Source: an uncultured Flavobacteriales bacterium (GTDB taxonomy: Bacteria > Bacteroidota > Bacteroidia > Palsa-965). Taken from it: a stretch of DNA of 5,283 nucleotides. The stretch covers positions 1 through 5,283 of the forward strand of contig CAMLEF010000317.1 of assembly GCA_946478675.1 (NCBI GenBank), written 5' to 3'. This document shows, one piece after another, positions 1 through 4,731 of the stretch. Position 1 is the first letter of the stretch. Each line of letters begins with the position of its first letter. The notes beneath the pieces are model-generated. The model was not told where the DNA came from, did no database searches, and saw only the letters and a program-made list of their open reading frames with translations. A program made the position numbers and the translations under genes.

Positions 1-115
1 GCGCGCGGGGAGTAGACGGCGCCGAGGCGGTAGCCGTCGACGAGGAGCACGGCGTCGCGCTGGAGGAGGGAGTCGAGCGGGGCGAGGGCGCGCCGGTCGG
101 GGAGGAGGCGCGCGG
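1..115. other. High-GC segment replacing the expected xerD sequence
   Basis: Bases 1-110 are about 79% GC (23 A/T bases), against about 53% in 121-180 and a moderate level elsewhere. In the xerD frame on the - strand nearly every codon ends in C or G, and the translation (…APLDSLLQRDAVLLVDGYRL…) looks like real protein but does not resemble XerD or any family I recognise. The other two - strand frames give low-complexity Arg/Pro/Ser-rich peptides. Possible explanations are a chimeric assembly join near a contig end, a real recombination or fusion, or a strongly diverged XerD linker. Confidence 0.5.
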
Positions 116-431
116 TTTTCGGCCGGTCGAGCAGTTCCGTCGGATCGGTGTTGGTGACGTTTTCGAGAATGAGGAAATTATAAAACGCATGCAATCCCGA
201 AATGATCCGCGACTGCGAAGTAGCCGACATGCCGAGCTCGTTGATCCACTTCAGGAATTCACGCAGGTGTTCCGTGCGGATCTCGGTGGCCGAAAGGTCG
301 AGCTTTTTGAATTCGAGAAACTGGATCAGCTTTTCAATATCGTGCGCATACGCCTCCACCGAATTCGGCGAAAGCGATTTCTCCAGCTTGAGGAAGCTGC
401 GGAACCCGGCGATATCTGCTTTCCAGCTCAA
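1..431 (-). CDS. xerD: Tyrosine recombinase XerD, N-terminal part, truncated at window edge with an anomalous tail
   Basis: XerD is the DNA-cleaving partner of XerC in resolving chromosome dimers at dif. The 143 visible codons begin at TTG (431-429), directly after an in-frame TAA, and read M-S-W-K-A-D-I-A-G-F-R-S-F-L-K-L-E-K-S-L. This matches the usual start of Bacteroidota XerD proteins, and no ATG lies near, so the TTG start is preferred. The SAM-like core-binding domain follows: SLSPNSVEAYAHDIEKL (about 19-35), SQSRIISGLHAFYNFLILEN (72-91) and DPTELLDRPK (96-105). The catalytic domain (Arg...His-x-x-Arg...Tyr) would lie beyond the window. From about residue 112 the expected lead-in to that domain is missing; the frame stays open in very GC-rich sequence of unknown identity. 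The divergent neighbour aroQ is a common Bacteroidota arrangement. The family call is firm for residues 1-111 only. Confidence 0.85.
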   Translation of the reverse strand, partial: MSWKADIAGFRSFLKLEKSLSPNSVEAYAHDIEKLIQFLEFKKLDLSATEIRTEHLREFLKWINELGMSATSQSRIISGLHAFYNFLILENVTNTDPTELLDRPKTARLLPDRRALAPLDSLLQRDAVLLVDGYRLGAVYSPR

Positions 432-436
432 TTACA

Positions 437-506
437 GTTCAACGTTTAGGGTTCAAAGTTTGTTTTTTTGAAGAGAACTTTGAACATTGAACCCGAAACT
501 TTGAAC
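437..506. repeat. GTTCAAAGTTT-type repeat cluster with competing inverted repeats in the xerD-aroQ spacer
   Basis: The 86-bp divergent spacer is mostly built from one motif in both orientations. GGGTTCAAAGTTT (449-461) can pair with AACTTTGAAC (476-485, 10 bp), with TTGAACCC (487-494, 8 bp) or with AAACTTTGAAC (496-506, 11 bp). A further partial copy, GTTCAACGTTT, is at 437-447. These pairings are mutually exclusive. The block could be a dispersed intergenic repeat, or a structure affecting either divergent transcript; the sequence alone does not decide. Confidence 0.7.
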
Positions 507-514
507 TATTTTTG
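507..514 (+). promoter_or_regulatory. Candidate Bacteroidota -7 box for aroQ
   Basis: TATTTTTG fits the Bacteroidota primary-sigma -7 consensus TAnnTTTG. It ends three bases before the aroQ ATG at 518, so a transcript starting a few bases downstream would have almost no leader. No TTTG at the standard 19-21 bp upstream spacing was found: TTTG at 479-482 is 24 bp away and TTG at 487-489 is 17 bp away. The call therefore rests on the -7 box alone. Confidence 0.35.
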
Positions 515-517
515 GAA

Positions 518-940
518 ATGCGCATCCTCATTCTCAACGGACCTAACCTCAACCTGCTCGGCAGGCGCGAACCGGATATCTACGGCCGCAATTCGTTCGA
601 GGAATACCTCGCGGAACTGAAGAACCTCTTCCCGCACATCCATTTCGATTATTTCCAGAGCAACGTGGAAGGCGAGCTCATCAACAAGCTGCACGAATGC
701 GGCTTCACGCACGATGGCATCATCTTCAACCCCGGCGGTTACACGCATACTTCCGTCGCCATCGGTGATGCCGTAGCAGCCATCCAGGCGAAAGTGGTCG
801 AAGTACACATCTCCAACATTTTCGCGCGCGAAGAGATCCGCCACACGTCGTTCGTTGCCCCGCATTGCGCCGGCAGCATTTCCGGTTTCGGATTAGACGG
901 CTATCGTCTCGCCGTCCACAGCTTCGAAATGCCGATGTAA
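518..940 (+). CDS. aroQ: 3-dehydroquinate dehydratase, type II
   Basis: This cytoplasmic enzyme removes water from 3-dehydroquinate to give 3-dehydroshikimate, the third step of the shikimate route to aromatic amino acids. The protein is 140 residues, normal for the dodecameric type II family. Hallmarks in order: LILNGPNLNLLG (4-15); the active-site lid R17-E-P-D-I-Y22-G with the expected catalytic Arg and Tyr; NPGGYTHTSVA (71-81), which binds substrate; VEVHISN (94-100) with catalytic His97; and FAREEIRHTSF (102-112) with Arg108. All key residues are present, so it should be active. The ATG at 518 is chosen because it places MRILILNGPN at the N-terminus; an in-frame TTG two codons upstream (512) adds only Met-Glu and falls inside the candidate -7 box. 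It is transcribed away from xerD, and the 226-bp gap to ndh suggests a separate transcript. Confidence 0.96.
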   Translation: MRILILNGPNLNLLGRREPDIYGRNSFEEYLAELKNLFPHIHFDYFQSNVEGELINKLHECGFTHDGIIFNPGGYTHTSVAIGDAVAAIQAKVVEVHISNIFAREEIRHTSFVAPHCAGSISGFGLDGYRLAVHSFEMPM

Positions 941-958
941 ACGCGGGGAGCATGTGTG

Positions 959-987
959 CTTAAGTGCCTCAAGTGTCTTAAGTGGTC
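959..987 (+). repeat. 29-bp repeat, copy 1 (three 9-bp units)
   Basis: The sequence reads C, then TTAAGTGCC, TCAAGTGTC, TTAAGTGGT, then C. It differs from copy 2 at 3020-3048 by one base. It lies 18 bp after the aroQ stop codon in the same orientation as the gene. The first and last units contain the palindrome CTTAAG (959-964 and 977-982), which could pair as a weak 6-bp stem; there is no following T-run, so an ordinary Rho-independent terminator is not supported. The rest of the 941-1166 spacer shows nothing recognisable apart from the -7 box at its end. Confidence 0.8.
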
Positions 988-1154
988 GAGCTCATTCTCC
1001 CACCGCACTGCAGCAATTCCCTGTTTAGCAGTTATAACCAACAGGTGGAAATTCTTCCCCATTCCCATCTCGTTTTTCCATCGCAGGAAGTGCATAATCC
1101 GCAGCTTTTCCATGCAGATTGCGCAACACGGTAGAGCGGCGTGTTTTTTGCCCT

Positions 1155-1162
1155 TACCTTTG
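1155..1162 (+). promoter_or_regulatory. Candidate Bacteroidota -7 box for ndh
   Basis: TACCTTTG matches TAnnTTTG exactly and ends four bases before the ndh ATG at 1167, predicting a leaderless or nearly leaderless mRNA. No -33 TTTG/TTG at the usual spacing is visible; the nearest upstream TTG outside the box (1119-1121) is too far. The downstream membrane-protein gene would share this promoter. Confidence 0.45.
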
Positions 1163-1166
1163 TCAT

Positions 1167-2450
1167 ATGCTTATCGATGTCCCGAAAACCAACCTGAAAC
1201 GTGTCGTCATCATCGGCGGCGGATTTGCCGGGCTGGAGCTTTCCAAGCAACTGCACAACCACTTCCAGGTGGTGATGATTGATAAGAATAATTTTCACAC
1301 CTTCCAGCCGCTGCTGTACCAGGTGGCCACTGCCGGCATCGAGCCCGATTCCATCGTTTACCCGCTGCGCAAAGTGTTCAAAGGCTATGAGCATTTTCAT
1401 TTCCGCATGGCCGGCGCGCACGAGGTAAAGCCCGATCAAAATCTCCTGCACACCAGCATCGGCGATATTCACTACGATTACCTCATTCTTGCCACCGGCT
1501 CCGACACCAGCTACTTCGGCATGGAACGTCTTCGCCAGTACAGCATGCCGATGAAATCCGTGCAGGAAGCGCTCGACCTCCGCAGCTGCATCCTCCAGAA
1601 TTTCGAGACCGCGCTCATCTCGCCCGATCAGAACGAACGCGAAGCGCTGATGAATTACGTGATCGCAGGCGGCGGTCCGACAGGCGTGGAGCTGGCCGGC
1701 GCGCTGGGCGAGCTGAAGAAGCACGTGCTGCCGAACGATTATCCCGAGCTCGATTTCCGCCAGATGAAGATCACGCTCATCGAAGGCGGCCCGCGCATTC
1801 TCGGAACGTTCAAAGAAAAAGCCGGCGAAAAAGCCAAAGGTTATCTCGAAGAGCTCGGCGTAAAAGTCCTGCTCAACACGCGCGTCACCGATTACGACGG
1901 CAGCACCGCCACCACGCACGAAGGCGCAACGCTTCATACGAAAACGCTCATCTGGGCAGCGGGCGTCATGGGCGTTTCCGTTCCCGGCATCCCGAAAGAA
2001 GCCATACAGCCCAACGGCCGCATCACCATCGATGAATACTGCCGCGTGCAGGGCACGAAAAATATTTTTGCCGTTGGCGATGCTGCGCTGATGAAAACGC
2101 CGGAGTATCCGAAAGGCCATCCGCAGGTGGCGCAGGTCGCTATTCAAATGGGAACGCGGCTCGGCAAAAACCTCTGCTGCGGCGACGACCCGAAGGCCTG
2201 GAAAAAATTTGAATACCGCGACAAAGGTTCCATGGCCACCATCGGCCGCAACAAAGCCGTCGTGGAAAGCAAGATCGTGACCACGCAGGGCTTCATCGCC
2301 TGGCTGCTGTGGATGTTTGTGCACCTGATCGCGCTCGTTGGTTTCCGCAACCGCCTCGTCGTTTTCTTCAACTGGCTGGGCAACTACTTCAGCTACGACC
2401 GCGGCATGCGCCTCATCATCCGACCCTTCGAGAAGAAAAACAACGTATGA
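1167..2450 (+). CDS. ndh: Type II NADH:quinone oxidoreductase (NDH-2)
   Basis: NDH-2 is a single-subunit, non-proton-pumping flavoenzyme on the inner face of the cytoplasmic membrane that passes electrons from NADH through FAD to menaquinone or ubiquinone. The 427 residues contain the FAD-binding Rossmann motif VVIIGGGFAGLE (13-24) with acidic Asp39 ending strand 2, the LILATGSDTSYFG segment (106-118), the NADH-binding motif VIAGGGPTGVELAG (165-178), and the FAD motif IFAVGDAA (300-307). These are followed by the quinone-site signature AQVAIQ (322-327). The hydrophobic, aromatic C-terminus (376-408) fits the amphipathic membrane anchor of the family. ATG 1167 is chosen over more upstream in-frame starts because homologues begin only a few residues before the first beta strand and the -7 box lies just upstream. 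The gene overlaps the next one by ATGA. No key residue is missing. Confidence 0.94.
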   Translation: MLIDVPKTNLKRVVIIGGGFAGLELSKQLHNHFQVVMIDKNNFHTFQPLLYQVATAGIEPDSIVYPLRKVFKGYEHFHFRMAGAHEVKPDQNLLHTSIGDIHYDYLILATGSDTSYFGMERLRQYSMPMKSVQEALDLRSCILQNFETALISPDQNEREALMNYVIAGGGPTGVELAGALGELKKHVLPNDYPELDFRQMKITLIEGGPRILGTFKEKAGEKAKGYLEELGVKVLLNTRVTDYDGSTATTHEGATLHTKTLIWAAGVMGVSVPGIPKEAIQPNGRITIDEYCRVQGTKNIFAVGDAALMKTPEYPKGHPQVAQVAIQMGTRLGKNLCCGDDPKAWKKFEYRDKGSMATIGRNKAVVESKIVTTQGFIAWLLWMFVHLIALVGFRNRLVVFFNWLGNYFSYDRGMRLIIRPFEKKNNV

Positions 2451-3013
2451 GCCGTATCGAATCCATTAGCCCCCGCGCATCGTTCACGCGTAAAGAGGAC
2501 GAACTCAGCATCGTCATTTCCTCCGGCGCCGATCAATCCAAAGCCAAAATTGTAGGCGCTATTTTATTGCTCTGGCTCATCGGCGGCGGTGTCGTCATCA
2601 GCAGCTATTTCACCATGACCGACCAGCGCTCGAAAGTGATGCTGCTCGTGTGGCTGGCGTTCTGGCTCTACTTCACGTACGTCATGGCCAAAGCCTTCGC
2701 CTGGCATCGCAAAGGAAGAGAGATCCTCAAAGTGCGCGGCGGAAAGTTCTACTACAAAAAAGACACGAACGGCCGCGGCTGGGTGCAGGAGTACCCGCTC
2801 GAAAGCATCAAAACGCTCCAGCCCACCGAAGACAAATCCGCCACCTGGATCTCCCGTTTCGGTGGCGATTACTGGTCGACGGATTGCGACTCGTTACGTT
2901 TCCAATCGATGGGAAAAGAAATTGCCCTCGGCTTCCGTCTCACCGAAAAAGAGCGTGAACGCATCACGAAGCTCTTGCGGCAGGAATTGAAAGGATTGAA
3001 GATTGAAGATTGA
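2447..3013 (+). CDS. Small membrane protein with two TM helices and a PH-like C-terminal domain, function unknown
   Basis: I cannot assign a function to this 188-residue protein. A polar N-terminus (1-34) is followed by two hydrophobic helices, about 35-55 (IVGAILLLWLIGGGVVISSYF) and 64-86 (VMLLVWLAF…), joined by a short polar turn. The remaining ~100 residues form a soluble, charged, aromatic domain. Its pattern (GREILKVRGGKFYYKK, then YPLESIKTL, then SLRFQSMGKEIALGFRLTEKE) suggests small beta strands ending in a helix, like bacterial PH-like domains; that is inference. Its ATG overlaps the ndh stop as ATGA, implying translational coupling, and both proteins should sit at the membrane, so a role beside NDH-2 is possible. 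The last residues (GLKIED) and the stop lie in an ATTGAAG repeat, so the C-terminus may have been altered by repeat sequence. Confidence 0.82.
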   Translation: MSRIESISPRASFTRKEDELSIVISSGADQSKAKIVGAILLLWLIGGGVVISSYFTMTDQRSKVMLLVWLAFWLYFTYVMAKAFAWHRKGREILKVRGGKFYYKKDTNGRGWVQEYPLESIKTLQPTEDKSATWISRFGGDYWSTDCDSLRFQSMGKEIALGFRLTEKERERITKLLRQELKGLKIED

Positions 3014-3015
3014 AG
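2995..3015 (+). repeat. Three tandem ATTGAAG heptamers at the end of the membrane-protein gene
   Basis: Exact units lie at 2995-3001, 3002-3008 and 3009-3015, with a degenerate copy (ATTGAAAGG) just before at 2986-2994. The TGA stop of the upstream gene (3011-3013) is inside the third unit. The 29-bp repeat starts five bases later. Because seven is not a multiple of three, gain or loss of a unit would change the C-terminus and the stop position. Confidence 0.8.
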
Positions 3016-3019
3016 GATT

Positions 3020-3048
3020 CTTAAGTGCCTCAAGTGCCTTAAGTGGTC
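3020..3048 (+). repeat. 29-bp repeat, copy 2 (three 9-bp units)
   Basis: The sequence reads C, then TTAAGTGCC, TCAAGTGCC, TTAAGTGGT, then C; it is 28/29 identical to copy 1 at 959-987. Like copy 1 it follows a + strand gene closely (six bases after the stop) in the same orientation. Here it sits in the 115-bp space between two converging genes. The rest of that space (3049-3128) contains no clear hairpin followed by a T-run. Confidence 0.8.
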
Positions 3049-3128
3049 ACCCGTCTTTCCCATTTGAAATCCGTATTGCCAGGTGAAGCACGAAAACATC
3101 GGGAAGCAAAAGAATCAATCGGCAATTT

Positions 3129-3560
3129 TCAAATCACCTTCTCCATCTTATAATGCTGAATTATATCCCACAGCTTAAAGCTCTTCTCCACTACAGCATA
3201 CCCCAGCGATAAATAAAACGGCACCGCATTTTCCCGCGCCTGCAGCACGATCTTTTCAATGCCGTCCTTCTTCGCTTTCTCTTCGAGATAATTCATCAGC
3301 GCGCGTCCCACGCCTTTGCCCTGCTGGTCTTCGCGCACCGCCATAAAACGCACCTGCGCTTCCTTCTGCGAATTCTGCTGCAACCGCGACACGCCGACGC
3401 AAGCGCCGGTTTCGTCTTTCGCCATCACGTGAAGCGCAAGATCTTCCTGGTCATCTTTCTCTGTACCCCGCGGATGTCCCCATGGCGCACGCAGAATTTC
3501 CCAGCGCAACAGGTAATACTGTTCAAACTCTTCCGGTGTAGTCGGCTCAAGAATTTCCAC
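3129..3560 (-). CDS. GNAT family N-acetyltransferase
   Basis: This is a predicted cytoplasmic acetyl-CoA-dependent acetyltransferase of 143 residues; the substrate cannot be told from sequence. The N-terminal TPEEFEQYYLLRWEILRAPW (8-27) is typical of a small GNAT subgroup common in Bacteroidota. Motif A is VRFMAVREDQQGKGVGRALM (70-89), with the acetyl-CoA pyrophosphate-binding Q-x-x-G-x-G at 80-85. Motif B follows as VLQARENAVPFYLSLGYAVV (105-124), and the protein ends in a short beta strand (HYKMEKVI). The start is GTG (3560-3558): an in-frame TAA lies two codons upstream, so no longer protein is possible, and the GTG gives the expected N-terminal length. There is no Shine-Dalgarno sequence; the bases just upstream belong to the inverted-repeat element. 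Same strand as the porG-like gene, 203 bp downstream of it. Confidence 0.92.
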   Translation of the reverse strand: MEILEPTTPEEFEQYYLLRWEILRAPWGHPRGTEKDDQEDLALHVMAKDETGACVGVSRLQQNSQKEAQVRFMAVREDQQGKGVGRALMNYLEEKAKKDGIEKIVLQARENAVPFYLSLGYAVVEKSFKLWDIIQHYKMEKVI

Positions 3561-3566
3561 GGGTTA

Positions 3567-3757
3567 CGAATTACGAATCTTTACGAATATACGAATGAGG
3601 AGGCGGACTGTTCCTGGATTTGCGTTGGTGCTAATAGGAGGGAGAGTGCGAATTATGAATGGTTACGGATACCGCGAATCTATAGCATGAATGTTACGGA
3701 TTATAGCGTTCCGCAGCCCTGGAAGGCATTCGTATATTCGTAAAGATTCGTAATTCG
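3567..3757. repeat. 191-bp element with perfect 31-bp inverted terminal arms
   Basis: The left arm (3567-3597) and the reverse complement of the right arm (3727-3757) are identical over 31 bases; the spacer is 129 bp (3598-3726). Each arm is made of iterated TTACGAA/TACGAAT-like units. The element fills the gap between two same-strand genes: the right arm ends six bases past the porG-like TAA and the left arm ends six bases before the GNAT GTG. It encodes no transposase and no target-site duplication is evident. It may be a MITE/REP-like element, or the folded arms in RNA may end transcription or mask the GNAT start. I see no protein-coding gene inside. Confidence 0.8.
3655..3701 (+). repeat. 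Internal direct repeat within the inverted-repeat element
   Basis: ATGAATGGTTACGGAT (3655-3670) recurs as ATGAATGTTACGGAT (3687-3701) with one base deleted. The TTACGGAT core resembles the TTACGAAT units of the arms, so the interior may have grown from the same motif. Confidence 0.6.
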
Positions 3758-3763
3758 CACCCC

Positions 3764-4681
3764 TTAGAATTTAGGGTGGGTCTTCTTGATCTTGCCGATC
3801 TTGTAGTTCACCGTGATGTGCATGAACATGTACGCGTCCTTGTGTCGCGAATCGCCGCGCTGCTGGCCGGGGCCCGTTACGGAGATGCCGTCAACAACAG
3901 GAATCTGCCCGAGATTCGGGTCGGCGAAATGCACGGCCATGATCTGGTCGACGTAATTGGTTTGTGCGGCGGCAATCTGCGCGGGATCGTAATACACGGT
4001 GCTCACGTCGTCGATATAATCGGTGATCGTCAGGCGGAGGCCGTATTCAAGACCGATGCTCCACTGCTTGTTCAGGCCGTATTTCATGCCGAAACCCATC
4101 GGGAAACAAAGGCTGTAACGCGAATACATTTTCGTGCCGGCTTTCAGTCCTTCTCCTTCGGTGCGATAGGGGCGCAGGTCGTACCATTTACCGTTGAAAT
4201 AGCCTTTCGGGTTGTAATAAAAGCCACCGATGCCGAGGAAGCCGTAACCCTGGATCTCGAGGTGTTTCCAGCCTTTGACTTTCTTGTATTTGTAAACGTG
4301 TCCCGGGCGCTCTTTCGTGACGTACAGCTCCATCACCGCCGAGAATTCGAAAATGTTCGATTTGAAATTCAGGTTCCGGTTCATCCGGTACTTCTCCTGC
4401 GTGAGCGCATCGTCGCCGGTCACTTTGCCGTACCCGAGATTCGCGCGATAGCCGAGCCAGCGGTCTTTGCGGTAACGCACATGCACGCCTACGGCCGGGC
4501 GGGTCAGCGACATTTCAAGGTCACGGACGAAGTGTGTGCCTACCTGGTTGGCGCCGCCGAGATCACCGAGAAAGTTGGTAGCGCCGATGTCGACGCCGGC
4601 TTCCCAGCGATAACGTTTGCCACGTTGCGCGAACGTCATCAACGGCACAAGAATGAAAATAACCAGTAAAGATCTCCGCAT
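3764..4681 (-). CDS. DUF6089-family outer membrane beta-barrel protein, PorG-like
   Basis: This 305-residue exported protein is predicted to form an outer membrane beta-barrel. The signal peptide is clear: two Arg, a hydrophobic core (about 5-14), then MTFA-Q with probable cleavage after Ala18. The mature protein opens with WEAGVDIGATNFLGDLGG (26-43) and continues through RYRKDRWLGYRANLGYGKVTGDD-type strands, the pattern of DUF6089 proteins. That family includes PorG, an outer membrane part of the type IX secretion system, but many members are uncharacterised, so PorG function is only a possibility. Alternating aromatic/hydrophobic strands run to the end (AYMFMHITVNYKIGKI), and the last residue is Phe, as in many outer membrane proteins. 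ATG 4681 is the only start giving a full signal peptide. It lies 50 bp downstream of the CoA-transferase gene and has its own candidate -7 box. Confidence 0.85.
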   Translation of the reverse strand: MRRSLLVIFILVPLMTFAQRGKRYRWEAGVDIGATNFLGDLGGANQVGTHFVRDLEMSLTRPAVGVHVRYRKDRWLGYRANLGYGKVTGDDALTQEKYRMNRNLNFKSNIFEFSAVMELYVTKERPGHVYKYKKVKGWKHLEIQGYGFLGIGGFYYNPKGYFNGKWYDLRPYRTEGEGLKAGTKMYSRYSLCFPMGFGMKYGLNKQWSIGLEYGLRLTITDYIDDVSTVYYDPAQIAAAQTNYVDQIMAVHFADPNLGQIPVVDGISVTGPGQQRGDSRHKDAYMFMHITVNYKIGKIKKTHPKF

Positions 4682-4704
4682 GGGGGAACAGAAATTGCCT
4701 TCTT

Positions 4705-4712
4705 CAAAGTTA
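4705..4712 (-). promoter_or_regulatory. Candidate Bacteroidota -7 box for the porG-like gene
   Basis: On the - strand the bases read TAACTTTG, matching TAnnTTTG, 23 bases before the ATG at 4681; this implies a leader of about 20 nt. No -33 element at standard spacing was seen. The box sits in the 50-bp gap after the CoA-transferase stop, so the porG-like gene may be transcribed on its own as well as by read-through. Confidence 0.4.
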
Positions 4713-4731
4713 GGTAAAAGAATGAAGAATC

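Noticed and set aside
189..471. Two short + strand frames over the xerD 5' end
   Set aside because: Both are shadows of the xerD N-terminal domain, whose residues match the family well on the other strand.
956..1282. 108-residue + strand frame across the aroQ-ndh spacer
   Set aside because: It begins inside the 29-bp repeat (LKCLKCLK comes from the 9-bp units) and ends as an out-of-frame overlap with ndh.
1032..2324. 430-residue open frame on the - strand opposite ndh
   Set aside because: It lies antisense to a clearly recognised NDH-2 gene. The His/Phe/Arg/Ala-rich translation is typical of the mirror of a GC-biased gene and shows no domain.
959..3048. Possible CRISPR-like repeat pair
   Set aside because: Only two copies exist, 2 kb apart with genes between them. 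There are no regularly spaced units and no cas genes.
3062..3134. ATTTGAAA (3062-3069) pairing with TTTCAAAT (3127-3134) as a terminator between converging genes
   Set aside because: The stem is only 8 AT-rich pairs with a loop of about 57 bases and no T-run, and it overlaps the GNAT stop; this is within chance expectation.
3429..3743. 104-residue + strand frame crossing the GNAT start and the inverted-repeat element
   Set aside because: It overlaps the GNAT coding sequence antisense and then runs through repeat sequence; no domain or start signal supports it.
3567..3757. Insertion sequence with terminal inverted repeats
   Set aside because: The 129-bp core has no transposase and no target-site duplication is visible. 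It is kept only as a repeat element of undecided nature.
3776..4669. 297-residue open frame on the + strand opposite the porG-like gene
   Set aside because: It is antisense to a gene with a signal peptide and family motifs. The Val/Ala/Arg/Glu-rich translation has no recognisable domain.
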